NCBI RefSeq assembly: GCF_031455295.1
Contig: NZ_JAVDSL010000001.1
Coordinates: 1,054,001-1,118,000 of the forward strand
Length of the DNA: 64,000 nucleotides
Reading direction: 5' to 3'
Source of the DNA: Leifsonia sp. 1010
GTDB lineage: Bacteria; Actinomycetota; Actinomycetes; Actinomycetales; Microbacteriaceae
Every line of letters begins with the position of its first letter. Position 1 is the stretch's first letter. This document shows, piece by piece, positions 6,686 through 15,579 of this stretch. The notes under the pieces are model-generated. The model was given only the letters and a program-made list of their open reading frames with translations. It ran no database searches and was not told where the DNA came from. The position numbers and the translations under genes were made by a program.

Positions 6686-7839
6686 GGGACCGGGTCGATC
6701 ATCGCGGCCGCGGGAAGCGCGGCGGGGGCGGAGGGCGCGGCAGCCTCGACGCCGGCGGCCGCGGGGCGCTCGGCGCCATCCGCCCAGCGCAGCAGGACGA
6801 GTTCGCTGGTCACCCCCGGGCCGAGCGCGAACAGCAGCCCGATGGTGCCGGCCGCGTGCGCATCCAGCTGCTCCGCCAGCACGTGCAGAACCGCCGCCGA
6901 GGACAGGTTTCCGACGTTCGCGAGTGAGCGCCAGCTGGAGTCGAGAGCGCCGTCCGGCAGGTCGAGCGCCTGCGAGAACGCCTCCAGCACCTTCGGGCCG
7001 CCGGGGTGCGCCGCCCAGGCGCCGACGTCCGCGACCTCCAGACCGTGGGCGGCGAGGATGCCCCGGGCGTCGCCGGCGAAGTTGCGTTCGATGACCTCGG
7101 GCACGCCGGCGCTGAGGACGATGCGGAAGCCGGTGCCGCCGATGTCCCAGCCGATCACATCGGCGGTGTCGGGGTAGATGTGGCTGCGCGAGTCGACGAC
7201 GTCCGGGCCGGCGAGACCCAGCTTCTCGGCGCGCCGATCGCCGACCATGACCACGGCTGCGGCGCCGTCGCCGAAGAGGCCGCTCGCTACGATGTTCGCC
7301 ATCGAGTCGTCGCTCGCCTGCACGGTGAGGGAGCACAGCTCCACCGAGAGCAGGATGGCCACCTCATCCGGGTGTCCGGCCAGGTAATCGTTGACGCGGG
7401 CTATCCCCGCGGCTCCGGCGACGCATCCCAGCCCGAAGCTCGGGAGGCGCTTGACGTCGGTGCGGAGGCCCAGCCGCGACACCAGCTGGGCGTCGATCGA
7501 AGGCGCGGCGATGCCGGTCACCGAGGTGAAGAGCAGGAAGTCGACGTCCGTGGGTGCCAGGCCGGCGGAGTCGAGCGCAGCGGTCACGGCTCGCTCGGCC
7601 AGCGTCGTCCCCTCGGCGATGAAGAAGTCGTTCGACTCCTGGAACGAGCCCAGCGAGCTGTAGCGCTCGAGCGGCATCACAAGACTGCGGCTCTGCACGC
7701 CGGAGGAGGCGTGGATGCGGCGCATCACCTTCTGCCTGGCGGGGTCCGATGTGATCATCGCGAGCAGCGCGGCGGTGATCTCCCCTTGGCTGTAGCTCCG
7801 GGCGGGGAGCACCGGGGCCACCGACACGATTCGGCTCAC
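6682..7839 (-). CDS. Type III polyketide synthase (alkylresorcinol/alkylpyrone synthase-like)
   Basis: 385-aa chalcone/stilbene synthase-family enzyme that condenses fatty acyl-CoA with malonyl-CoA units. The catalytic triad is visible: Cys139 in SFGLGCVAGAAG, His278 in AAHPGGPKV and Asn311 in NVGNLSSA. The start is GTG 7839, six nt behind a TACGTT box, so it is probably leaderless; the frame's longer extension (to 8571) is antisense to mtlD. It is followed by overlapping methyltransferase and FAD-hydroxylase genes, the gene order of srsABC. The C-terminal 30 residues are Ala/Pro-rich and dispensable-looking. Confidence 0.9.
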   Translation of the reverse strand: MSRIVSVAPVLPARSYSQGEITAALLAMITSDPARQKVMRRIHASSGVQSRSLVMPLERYSSLGSFQESNDFFIAEGTTLAERAVTAALDSAGLAPTDVDFLLFTSVTGIAAPSIDAQLVSRLGLRTDVKRLPSFGLGCVAGAAGIARVNDYLAGHPDEVAILLSVELCSLTVQASDDSMANIVASGLFGDGAAAVVMVGDRRAEKLGLAGPDVVDSRSHIYPDTADVIGWDIGGTGFRIVLSAGVPEVIERNFAGDARGILAAHGLEVADVGAWAAHPGGPKVLEAFSQALDLPDGALDSSWRSLANVGNLSSAAVLHVLAEQLDAHAAGTIGLLFALGPGVTSELVLLRWADGAERPAAAGVEAAAPSAPAALPAAAMIDPVP

Positions 7840-7845
7840 ATGCGA

Positions 7846-7851
7846 AACGTA
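7846..7851 (-). promoter_or_regulatory. -10 box TACGTT, leaderless promoter of the polyketide synthase
   Basis: TACGTT ends six nt before the GTG start and is preceded by TGG, close to an extended -10. There is no ribosome site between the box and the start. Confidence 0.5.
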
Positions 7852-7897
7852 CCACCAGGCCCGCGCGCTGTGATCTGCGGTCGGCGGATACCCAGGG

Positions 7898-7932
7898 GCG
7901 GCCGGGCGGCATGGGGGAAGCCGCCCGGCCGC
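7898..7932 (-). terminator. Terminator hairpin after mtlD
   Basis: Perfect 13-bp arms GCGGCCGGGCGGC (7898-7910) and GCCGCCCGGCCGC (7920-7932) with a 9-nt loop begin 5 nt past the mtlD stop. It likely ends the mannitol operon transcript before the polyketide synthase promoter. No U-tract. Confidence 0.75.
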
Positions 7933-7937
7933 AGCTC

Positions 7938-9110
7938 TCAGAGCGCCGCGTCCAGCCGCTCGCGCTGGGCCGACGCGACGGTCTCCACAAGGGGATCGTG
8001 GAGCGGCTCTCCGGGCTCGACGCCCATGACCTCTTCCACGATCGCGGCGGGCTCCGCCTCGTCGAGCAGCTTGAGCAGCTCGACGCTCTGGGTGTCCTCG
8101 GGCACGTCGAACCGCAGGGCGGCGCCGACGGCCGCGATCAGGGCGGCGGGGATGCCTCCGACGTGCTCCGCGTAGTCTGACGCGGGCCCGATGAAGCGGT
8201 CGTTCCTGCCGAGCTTGCGGATCGGCTCCCGCCCGACGCGGGTCACCTCGTCGACGAGGTACGGATTCGCGAACCGGCCGAGGATCTTGACGCGGTATGC
8301 CGCGAGCTCCTCCTCCGGCAGCCCGTGTTTGGCGGTGAGGGCGGCGGAGGTCTCGCGCAGGGCGGCCTCCGCGGCCTCCCGGACGGCGGGGATCGCGATC
8401 GCCTCGCTGATCGTGGTCGCCCCCTCCAGGAAGCCCGTGTACGCCACGGTCGCGTGGCCGGTGTTGACCGTGAACAGCTTGCGCTCGATGTACGGGCCGA
8501 GCGAGTCGACGAAGTGCGCGCCCGGGATCTCGGGTGCGTGCCCGCCGAACGGCGAGCGGTCGACGACCCACTCGTAGAACGTCTCGACCGTGACGTCGAT
8601 CCCGGCGTCCGCCGCCTGCGCCGGCACGATGCGGTCGACCGCGGTGTTGGCGAACACCGCCCGCGCGGCGAGCCGCTCGCGGGCGTCGTCGTCCGGGAGC
8701 CCGTCCATGAGCTCCGCCGCCAGCAGATCGGAGGCGCCGATCGCGTTCTCGCAGGCCATCACGGCCAGGCGGGGCGCGTCGTCCGCCCGAGCGGCGAGGC
8801 CGCGGGCGATCACCGGGGCGACGAAGCGGAGGATGCGCGGGCCGACCGCCGTCGTCACCACGTCCGCGGAGGCGATCTCGGCGACCAGCGCGTCCTCTTC
8901 GGTCGCGCTGTTGATCGCGCGGAACCCGGTGACGGTCTTGGTCTCCGAGTCCTCGCCGACCAGATGGACCCGGTACGAGTCCGCCGCGGCCAGAGCGTCG
9001 ATGAGCTCGGCGTTGACGTCGGCGAACACGACCTCGTACCCGGCTTCGTGGAGCAGGAGCCCCACGAAGCCGCGTCCGATGTTGCCCGCTCCGAAGTGGA
9101 CGGCCTTCAC
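7938..9110 (-). CDS. mtlD: Mannitol-1-phosphate 5-dehydrogenase
   Basis: 390-aa NAD-dependent enzyme that oxidises mannitol-1-phosphate to fructose-6-phosphate in the cytoplasm. [20 protein letters not shown] is the N-terminal Rossmann motif specific to MtlD. The lysine-containing motif of this long-chain dehydrogenase family lies in [10 protein letters not shown] and the following stretch. Length is normal for the family (about 380-390). The start is GTG 9110, overlapping the mtlF stop (GTGA), so translation is coupled. It is the last gene of the mannitol PTS operon. Confidence 0.95.
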   Translation of the reverse strand: MKAVHFGAGNIGRGFVGLLLHEAGYEVVFADVNAELIDALAAADSYRVHLVGEDSETKTVTGFRAINSATEEDALVAEIASADVVTTAVGPRILRFVAPVIARGLAARADDAPRLAVMACENAIGASDLLAAELMDGLPDDDARERLAARAVFANTAVDRIVPAQAADAGIDVTVETFYEWVVDRSPFGGHAPEIPGAHFVDSLGPYIERKLFTVNTGHATVAYTGFLEGATTISEAIAIPAVREAAEAALRETSAALTAKHGLPEEELAAYRVKILGRFANPYLVDEVTRVGREPIRKLGRNDRFIGPASDYAEHVGGIPAALIAAVGAALRFDVPEDTQSVELLKLLDEAEPAAIVEEVMGVEPGEPLHDPLVETVASAQRERLDAAL

Positions 9111-9544
9111 TCGTTCACATCTCCCAGCAACGCGTAGAGCGCTTCGGCGTCCGGCGCGTCGAGCAGCTTCTGCACGTCGTCCTCCTCCGAGAAGAGGATG
9201 GCGATCTTCGACAGGATCTCGAGGTGCTCGTTGTTCTGACCGGCGATGCCGACCACGAACCGCACCTCCTCGCCGCCCCAGTCGAGCGGCGAGGAGTAGC
9301 GGATGAAGGAGAGCGCGGACCGCTTGATCTCGTCCTTGGACTCGTTGGTGCCGTGCGGGATGGCGAGGCCGTTCCCCATGAAGGTGGAGACGGTGTTCTC
9401 GCGCTCCTGCATCGAGTCGACGTAACCCGGCTCGACGGCGCCCGCCTGCACGAGCAGCTCACCCGCCTCCCGGATCGCGTCCTCCCGTGTGGTCGCGGTG
9501 CCCGCGGCCACGACGTTCGCCCGGTCGAGAATCGTGTCGGTCAT
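9107..9544 (-). CDS. mtlF: PTS mannitol-specific EIIA component
   Basis: 145-aa PTS EIIA domain of the fructose/mannitol class. [15 protein letters not shown] carries the phosphorylated His64. It takes phosphate from HPr and passes it to the IIB domain of MtlA. It starts at ATG 9544 within the end of mtlA (ATGA overlap) and ends inside the mtlD start. The EIIA is a separate gene here, as in Bacillus and many actinobacteria, rather than fused to MtlA as in E. coli. Confidence 0.95.
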   Translation of the reverse strand: MTDTILDRANVVAAGTATTREDAIREAGELLVQAGAVEPGYVDSMQERENTVSTFMGNGLAIPHGTNESKDEIKRSALSFIRYSSPLDWGGEEVRFVVGIAGQNNEHLEILSKIAILFSEEDDVQKLLDAPDAEALYALLGDVNE

Positions 9545-11058
9545 TTGTTGGCGTCCTCCGTGGTTCGCTGGTTCTTGACGAGGTCGACGACCTCGTCGTA
9601 CTTGGGGCTGTTCATGAAGTTGTCGACCGAGACGTGGATCGAGTCGGGCGACTGACCCTTGGCGCGGTCCGTCAGCTGCTGCTGCGTGATGACCAGGTCG
9701 GCCGTGCCGTCGAGGTTGCTGATCGCCTGGTTCGTGACCGTGACCCCCTCCACTCCGGCCTTCTTCATCTTGTTGCGGAGCACCGACGCGCCCATCGCGC
9801 TCGAACCCATGCCAGCGTCGCACGCGAACACGATGTTGCGCACCAGTCGATCCGTGGCGTCGCCCTGGGCGTCACCGGTGTCGTGCTCGGCCTCGTCGAC
9901 GAGGCCGCCGAGCACCGAGGAGGACTTGCCCTTGTTCGCCTCGGTCTGGGCGACGGCGGCCGACAGGTCGCCGGCGTTCCCGGCCAGCAGGTCGCGCTTG
10001 CGGCTGGATCGCAGGACGATCGCGGTGAAGGCGAACGAGACCGCGGCGGCGGAGATGATCGCCAACGCGATGCCGAGCATGTTCGAGACGGGCGCCTGCG
10101 CGAAGATCGCGAACACCGATCCTGGCGCCGCGGGCGCTCGAAGGCCGGTCTGGAAGGCCACGTTCACCGCGACACCGGTCATGCCGCCGAGGATCGCGCC
10201 GATGATCAGGATGGGCTTCATGAGCACGTACGGGAAGTAGATCTCGTGGATGCCGCCGAAGAACTGGATGATGAACGCGCCCGGAGCCGCCGCGCGGGCT
10301 GCACCGAGACCGAAGATCGCCCAGGCGAGCAGGATTCCGGCACCGGGGCCGGGGTTCGTCTCGATGAGGAACAGGATCGACTTGCCGGTCTGCTGCGACT
10401 CCAGTGTGCCGATCGGCGTGAACACGCCGTGGTTGATCGCGTTGTTGAGGAACAGCACCTTGCCCGGCTCGACCAGGATGCTGACCAGGGGGAGCAGGTG
10501 CACCGACACCAGCCAGTCCACACCGGCTTCGAGCGCCTTGCTCAGGCCCTGCACCAGTGGAGCGATGCCGAAGAACGCGCCGATCGCCAGAAGGAAACCG
10601 AGGATTCCGGCGGAGAAGTTGTTGACGAGCATCTCGAAGCCCGCCTTGATCTTGCCCTCCCAGATGCGGTCGACCTGCTTCATGAGGTAGCCGCCGAGCG
10701 GACCCATGATCATCGCTCCGATGAACATCGGGATGTCGGTGCCGACGATGACGCCCATGGCCGCGATGGTGCCCACCACGCCGCCGCGCACGCCGTAGAC
10801 CAGGCGCCCGCCGGTGTTGGCGAGGAGGAGCGGGAGCAGGTAGGTGATCATCGGGCCGACGAGGCTCGCGATGTCCTTGTTGGGGAACGGGCCCTTGTCG
10901 ATGAAGAGCGCCGTGACGATGCCCCAGGCGATGAATGCGGCGATGTTGGGCATCACCATGTTGGAGAGGAAGGTACCGAACCGCTGCACGTGGACGCGCG
11001 CGCTGTTGGGCTTCTTCGGGGCCGACGCCGTCGCCGACGTCTGTGTCGCCGATGTCAT
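9541..11058 (-). CDS. mtlA: PTS mannitol-specific EIICB permease
   Basis: 505-aa membrane permease that imports and phosphorylates mannitol. Residues about 25-345 form the IIC channel (for example NAINHGVFTPIGTLE and GGIHEIYFPYVLMKP, the latter the mannitol-binding region). A linker of about 60 residues leads to the IIB domain, with the phosphorylated Cys in VFACDAGMGSSAMGASVLRN. The EIIA is encoded by the next gene. Stop and start codons overlap with both neighbours (ATGA), so the block ptsI-mtlA-mtlF-mtlD is translationally coupled. Confidence 0.95.
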   Translation of the reverse strand: MTSATQTSATASAPKKPNSARVHVQRFGTFLSNMVMPNIAAFIAWGIVTALFIDKGPFPNKDIASLVGPMITYLLPLLLANTGGRLVYGVRGGVVGTIAAMGVIVGTDIPMFIGAMIMGPLGGYLMKQVDRIWEGKIKAGFEMLVNNFSAGILGFLLAIGAFFGIAPLVQGLSKALEAGVDWLVSVHLLPLVSILVEPGKVLFLNNAINHGVFTPIGTLESQQTGKSILFLIETNPGPGAGILLAWAIFGLGAARAAAPGAFIIQFFGGIHEIYFPYVLMKPILIIGAILGGMTGVAVNVAFQTGLRAPAAPGSVFAIFAQAPVSNMLGIALAIISAAAVSFAFTAIVLRSSRKRDLLAGNAGDLSAAVAQTEANKGKSSSVLGGLVDEAEHDTGDAQGDATDRLVRNIVFACDAGMGSSAMGASVLRNKMKKAGVEGVTVTNQAISNLDGTADLVITQQQLTDRAKGQSPDSIHVSVDNFMNSPKYDEVVDLVKNQRTTEDANK

Positions 11059-12764
11059 TGTGGTGCCTCGTTTCTGTTGTCGGGGGCTGGTGAGGTGAAA
11101 CGGTCGGCGGCCTCACGGACCGCCGCCCGCGCTTCGGCCGCGCCATCGGCGGCCAGGGCGGTCTCGGCCAGCGAACGCGCCTGGCCGAGGGTGTAGCGCT
11201 TGAGCGAGAGCCGCACGTCGGCGATCGCCGCGGGCGACATCGAGAGCGTCGTCGCGCCGAGGCCGACGAGCACGACGGCGAGCAGGGGGTCCGCCGCCGC
11301 CTCTCCGCAGATGCCGACGGGCTTGCCCGAAGCCGCGCCTGCCGCGCCGACCTCGCCGATGAGGCGGAGGACAGCGGGATGCCACGGATCCTGGAAGCCG
11401 GCGACCGAACCGAGCAGGCGGTCGGCCGCGAGCGTGTACTGCGTGAGGTCGTTGGTGCCGATCGAGGCGAAGTCCGCGTTCTGGAGCACACGGTCGGCGA
11501 GAAGCGCCGCCGAGGGAACCTCGACCATGACGCCGACGGTCTTCAGACCGTACTCGCGGCCGAGCTCCGTGAAGTAGCGGGTCTCCTCGACGGTCGAGAC
11601 CATCGGGGCCATGACCCAGAGGTCCGCGTCGGTCTGCGCATCGGCTTCGGCGAGGGCGGTGAGCTGCTCGCGGAGGATGTCCTCGTTGGCGCGCAGCGAG
11701 CGGAGCCCGCGCAGACCGAGTGCCGGATTGTCCTCGTGCGCGTCGTTGAGGAACTCGAGCGGCTTGTCGGCGCCGGCGTCGAGCACCCGAACGACCACCT
11801 TGCGGCCGCCGCCGAACGCGCTGAGCAGCTTGACGTACTGCTCGCGCTGCTGGGCGACATCGGGCGCGAGGCGCTGGTCGAGGAAGAGGAACTCCGTGCG
11901 GAACAGTCCGACGCCCTCGGCGCCGGCGGCCAGCGCGTCCTCCGCGCCCGCGGCCGAGCCGAGGTTGGCGAGCAGCGGGACGGCGGTGCCGTCCGCGAGC
12001 GCGCCCGGCTCGACACCGCCGGCGAGGGCGGCGGCGCGCTCCTCGATGCGACGGAGCGCGTCCGCACGCTGGGCCTCGGTCGGTGAGACGGTGACCGTGC
12101 CGGCCGCCGCATCCACCACGACCTCGTCGCCGTCGGCGAGGCTTCCGGCGCCGGCCGCGCCGACGACAGCGACGATGGACTTCTCGCGCGCGAGGATGGC
12201 GGTGTGCGAGGTGGGGCCGCCCTCGGTGGTCACGAGCCCGAGCACCTTGGTCAGGTCGAGCAGAGCGGTGTCGGCGGGGGCGAGGTCGTGCGCGACCAGG
12301 ACGAACGGCGTCTCCGAGTGCGGGACGCCGGGCGCCGGCTTGCCCTCCAGGGCTGCGACGACGCGCTGCGAGACGTCGTCGAGGTCGCCGGCGCGCTCGC
12401 CCATGTAGCCGCCCAGCTCCTTGAGCATGTCGCGGAAGACGGCGAAGCCCTCGAACACGGCGCGCTCGGCGGTCTTCCCTCCGTCGATGCGGGAGGCGAC
12501 GTCGTCGGCGAGGGTCGAGTCCTCCGCCATCATCGACTGCGCCTCGAGCACATCCGCCGCGGTGCCCTGGACGGTGGATGCGCGCTCGCGCAGGTCCGCC
12601 GCGACCGTGGCGACGGCCTGCTGCACGCGGGCCTTCTCCTCGTCGGGGGTGCGGGTGCTCGGCTGGTCAGACGGCTCGGGCAGCGGGGCCGACATCCGGA
12701 GGACCGGTCCGACCGCGACGCCCTGGCCGATGCCTGCGCCGGTGAGGATGTTCGTGTCGCTCAT
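11055..12764 (-). CDS. ptsI: PTS Enzyme I (phosphoenolpyruvate-protein phosphotransferase)
   Basis: 569-aa cytoplasmic enzyme that autophosphorylates from PEP and passes phosphate to HPr. The N-terminal swivelling domain has the active His in GGPTSHTAILAREKS. The C-terminal TIM barrel shows GVGLFRTEFLFL and the PEP-binding signature VMVEVPSAALLAD...FASIGTNDLTQYTLAADR, ending with VGICGEAAADP. Length is normal (about 560-575). It is unusual in that this general PTS component sits within a sugar-specific operon. Its ATG lies 17 nt after the HPr stop. Confidence 0.95.
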   Translation of the reverse strand: MSDTNILTGAGIGQGVAVGPVLRMSAPLPEPSDQPSTRTPDEEKARVQQAVATVAADLRERASTVQGTAADVLEAQSMMAEDSTLADDVASRIDGGKTAERAVFEGFAVFRDMLKELGGYMGERAGDLDDVSQRVVAALEGKPAPGVPHSETPFVLVAHDLAPADTALLDLTKVLGLVTTEGGPTSHTAILAREKSIVAVVGAAGAGSLADGDEVVVDAAAGTVTVSPTEAQRADALRRIEERAAALAGGVEPGALADGTAVPLLANLGSAAGAEDALAAGAEGVGLFRTEFLFLDQRLAPDVAQQREQYVKLLSAFGGGRKVVVRVLDAGADKPLEFLNDAHEDNPALGLRGLRSLRANEDILREQLTALAEADAQTDADLWVMAPMVSTVEETRYFTELGREYGLKTVGVMVEVPSAALLADRVLQNADFASIGTNDLTQYTLAADRLLGSVAGFQDPWHPAVLRLIGEVGAAGAASGKPVGICGEAAADPLLAVVLVGLGATTLSMSPAAIADVRLSLKRYTLGQARSLAETALAADGAAEARAAVREAADRFTSPAPDNRNEAPQ

Positions 12765-12780
12765 GATGCGTCCGCCGCGC

Positions 12781-13047
12781 TCAGGCGTCGTGGTCCGTGG
12801 CCAGGATCACCGCGAGGTCGTCGAGGACCGCCTCGCCGTTGTCCGCGTCGGTGGTGAGCACGATCTTGTCGCCGTGGTCGATGCCCAGCGAGATCACGCC
12901 GAGGATGCTGCCGGCGTCGACGGTCTTGCCGCCCTCCTTGGTCAGCTTCACCTTCGCGCCCGAGCTGTTGACCGCCTCCACGAAGAGCTTCGCCGGGCGG
13001 GCGTGCAGCCCGTGCGTCGATCCGACCGTGATGATCCGTTCAGCCAT
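12781..13047 (-). CDS. ptsH: PTS phosphocarrier protein HPr
   Basis: 88-aa phosphocarrier. HGLHARPA holds the phosphorylated His15; GKTVDAGSILGVISLGI corresponds to the region of regulatory Ser46, where the serine of the DAGSILG motif is the candidate. Start ATG 13047 has a purine-rich GGAGACC site upstream. It relays phosphate from Enzyme I to EIIA. It lies between the orphan IIB and ptsI. Confidence 0.93.
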   Translation of the reverse strand: MAERIITVGSTHGLHARPAKLFVEAVNSSGAKVKLTKEGGKTVDAGSILGVISLGIDHGDKIVLTTDADNGEAVLDDLAVILATDHDA

Positions 13048-13110
13048 GGTTGTGGTCTCCTTCGTTCCGTGATGGCCTGGTGGCCGCCGCCATTCCGTAT
13101 GCGGCTCTGC

Positions 13111-13419
13111 TCATAGTGCCGCCGCCTTGGCGTTGAGAGCCAGGTCCAGGGCGCGCTCGCCGTCGAGGGCGGCCGGGGAGACGGGGGGAAGCACGGCGAC
13201 GGCGGTGCCGGTGGCGGCGGCCCGCTCACGGATCGCCGGGACGGCCGACTCGAGGTGTGCGCCGACGAGGACGACATCCACTCCGGCGAGGGACTCCAGC
13301 TGGCTCGCACTCCCCGGCTGGACCTCGATGATCGCCCCGCGCTCACGGGCGGCACTGCGCAGCTTGACGGCCACGAAGGTGCTGGACGCACCGGCGCCGC
13401 AGACGACCACGATCTTCAT
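13111..13419 (-). CDS. PTS IIB-like protein, lactose/cellobiose type, orphan
   Basis: 102-aa protein with MKIVVVCGAGASSTFVAVKL at the N-terminus: Cys8 within the P-loop-like motif is the phosphoryl acceptor of lactose/cellobiose-type IIB domains. ATG 13419 is chosen because AAGGCAAGGA lies just upstream; the in-frame extension to 13452 adds no conserved residues. No matching IIC or IIA gene is adjacent and MtlA has its own IIB. It is the first gene of the mannitol operon, so a regulatory phosphorelay role (perhaps to the divergent regulator) or a broken second transporter are both possible. Confidence 0.75.
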   Translation of the reverse strand: MKIVVVCGAGASSTFVAVKLRSAARERGAIIEVQPGSASQLESLAGVDVVLVGAHLESAVPAIRERAAATGTAVAVLPPVSPAALDGERALDLALNAKAAAL

Positions 13420-13499
13420 CGATCCTTGCCTTTCGTGCTGGGTGGAGCTCATGGAACGTCAGCAATGCTCGCTCGCTGTGCGCCCGCGCTCCAGCAGCG

Positions 13500-13525
13500 T
13501 TTCTTCCGGGGGTGCGGAAAATTGG
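13500..13525. promoter_or_regulatory. Candidate regulator-binding site between mtl operon and mtlR-like gene
   Basis: The 165-bp divergent region holds TTCCG (13504-13508) and CGGAA (13515-13519) around a G-rich centre, flanked by the only A/T run of the region (AAAATT). Its location between operon and activator fits an MtlR-type site; symmetry is short, so this is a weak call. Confidence 0.3.
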
Positions 13526-13584
13526 CCGGAAGCGCACGGCGGCACCCTACGGGGTGGTTGACTCGTCGGGAAAGGTGGTCGCTG

Positions 13585-15489
13585 GTGGCGCTCTCGGCGA
13601 AGCAGACGAGGATGCTCGACATCCTCGCGCGTCGTGCTGCCTGGGTGACGGCTGCCGAGCTCGCGCACGACATCGGGGTGACGACCCGGAGCATCCGCAG
13701 CTACGCGGCAGCGCTCGGCGATGTCGTCGAGTCCGGATCGAACGGCTACCGCGTCAAGCCCGATGCGTACGCCGCCTACCTGGCGGGCGACGGCAGCTCG
13801 GAGACGGGAACGGCCGGCTCGCCGCAGGAACGGCTGGTCTTCCTCGCGCGGCGGCTGCTCGACGAGCCGGACGGAATCGATGTCTACGAGACGGCCGAGA
13901 GCCTGTTCGTCAGCGACTCCACGATCGAGTCGGACCTGACGAGGATGCGCGGGCTGCTCTCCGGCACGGAACTCGCCCTTGAACGTCACGGCGCCGTCGT
14001 GCAGCTCCTCGGGCCGGAGATCGCGCGGCGGAAGCTGCTCAGCCGGCTGTTCCGCGACGAGATGCGGCAGAGCGTCGTCGATGTGGCCCGCATCCAGGAG
14101 GCGTTCGGGTCGAGCGGTCTGGTCGACTTCAAGTCCGACCTCGTCGCGATGCTCGACGCGCGCGGCTTCTTCGTCAACGAGTACGGCATCAACGACGTCC
14201 TCCTGCACATGGCCGTCGCTCTCGACCGCGTCGCGAAGGATCGCGTGCTCCCCGCTGTCGAGGAGCCGGAGGCGAGCGAGACCATCCGCTCACTCGCGCA
14301 CGACCTGGGCCAACTGATCGAGCGGCACTTCGGCACCGCGCTCGACACGACCGAGCTGCGCTACCTCGCCATCCTCATGCGCACGCGCGTGATCGCACCG
14401 GGCGCCGGGCGCGACACGGTCGAGGAGTTCGTCAGCCCGACCGACCTGGCGGTGGTCCGCGGCATCGTGGACCGCGCATCCACCGAGTACCTCGTCGACC
14501 TCCACGACGAGAACTTCATCGTCCGCCTCACCCTTCACGTGCAGAACCTGGTGGCCCGGGCGCACGAGAACACCTACTCGCGCAACCCGCTCACCCGGTC
14601 GATCAAGAGCTCGTACCCGATGATCTACGAGCTCGCGGTCTACATCGCCAGCCGGCTGCAGGCGGCCGAGGGCATCGAGGTCAACGACGACGAGATCGCC
14701 TACATCGCGATGCACGTCGGCGCCTACCTCGAGCAGCAGTCACGGCGGCGGGATGCGGTCACCTGCGCGGTGGTGTGCCCCAACTACTACGACATGCACA
14801 TCCTGCTGCGCGACCGGCTGGAGAGCACGCTCGGCGACGAGCTCGACATCACCAGCGTCATCACGTCGACAGACGCCGACTGGGACGCCATCGACGCCGA
14901 CCTGGTGCTGACCACCATCGACCCGCGGGGGCGGCGCGAGAACACGGTCATCGTGCAGCCGTTCCTCACCGAGACCGACGTCGAGCACATCCGTCAGGCC
15001 GCGTCCCGCATCCGCCGCCAGCGCCATCGCGCGCGGATCAAGAGCGAGCTGCTGGAGTACTTCGACGAGAGCCTGTTCCTGCGGAACTTCTACGCCCGCG
15101 ACCCGATCACGATGATCCGCGCCCTCGGCGACCGGATGATCGCCGCCGGCGCGATCGACCAGGAGTACGTCGACCAGACGGTCGAGCGCGAGCAGATGTC
15201 GTCCACGGCGTTCACCGACTCCCTCGCGGTGCCGCACGCCATGACGATGAGCGCACACCGCACCGCGATCGCGATCGTCGTCAACGACACGGCGATCGAC
15301 TGGGGCGACGCCCGGGTCAACGTGATCGCGTTCATCGCCTTCTCGGCGGCGGGTCGCGCATCCTTCCAGACGGTTTTCGACCAGTTCGTCGAGGTGTTCT
15401 CCGACCGCGAGACCGTGCTCGGTCTCATCCGCCGCTCGGACACGTTCACCGCCTTCATCGACGAGCTCGTCCGCATCATCGACGCCTGA
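13585..15489 (+). CDS. MtlR-like PRD transcriptional activator with IIB- and EIIA-like domains
   Basis: 634-aa multidomain regulator. Order: two N-terminal HTH domains (about 1-150), two PTS regulation domains (about 180-400; conserved histidines in HMAVALDR and ERHFGTALD of PRD1, and HVQNLVARAH and AMHVGAYLE of PRD2), a IIB-like domain with Cys in CAVVCPNYYDMHILL, and a C-terminal EIIA domain with His in SLAVPHAMTMS. This is the MtlR/LicR/ManR architecture: PTS components phosphorylate the PRDs to couple activity to mannitol uptake. The start is GTG 13585 after GGGAAAGGTGG; the open frame upstream (to 13255) is antisense to the IIB gene. It is divergent from the mannitol operon. Confidence 0.88.
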   Translation: MALSAKQTRMLDILARRAAWVTAAELAHDIGVTTRSIRSYAAALGDVVESGSNGYRVKPDAYAAYLAGDGSSETGTAGSPQERLVFLARRLLDEPDGIDVYETAESLFVSDSTIESDLTRMRGLLSGTELALERHGAVVQLLGPEIARRKLLSRLFRDEMRQSVVDVARIQEAFGSSGLVDFKSDLVAMLDARGFFVNEYGINDVLLHMAVALDRVAKDRVLPAVEEPEASETIRSLAHDLGQLIERHFGTALDTTELRYLAILMRTRVIAPGAGRDTVEEFVSPTDLAVVRGIVDRASTEYLVDLHDENFIVRLTLHVQNLVARAHENTYSRNPLTRSIKSSYPMIYELAVYIASRLQAAEGIEVNDDEIAYIAMHVGAYLEQQSRRRDAVTCAVVCPNYYDMHILLRDRLESTLGDELDITSVITSTDADWDAIDADLVLTTIDPRGRRENTVIVQPFLTETDVEHIRQAASRIRRQRHRARIKSELLEYFDESLFLRNFYARDPITMIRALGDRMIAAGAIDQEYVDQTVEREQMSSTAFTDSLAVPHAMTMSAHRTAIAIVVNDTAIDWGDARVNVIAFIAFSAAGRASFQTVFDQFVEVFSDRETVLGLIRRSDTFTAFIDELVRIIDA

Positions 15490-15503
15490 CCCCGACCCAA
15501 GCC

Positions 15504-15564
15504 AAGAGCTCCGGAGTTTTTCGGGTCGAATCGGTCGATTCGAGAGAAAAACTCCGGAGCTCTT
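15504..15564. terminator. Bidirectional terminator with 18-bp perfect stem
   Basis: Arms AAGAGCTCCGGAGTTTTT (15504-15521) and AAAAACTCCGGAGCTCTT (15547-15564) are perfectly complementary. The 25-nt loop contains a second 7-bp inverted repeat (TCGAATC/GATTCGA). It lies between convergent stops of the PRD regulator (15489) and the lipoprotein (15580) and yields a run of T in both directions. Confidence 0.85.
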
Positions 15565-15579
15565 CGATGGTGTGCGGTG

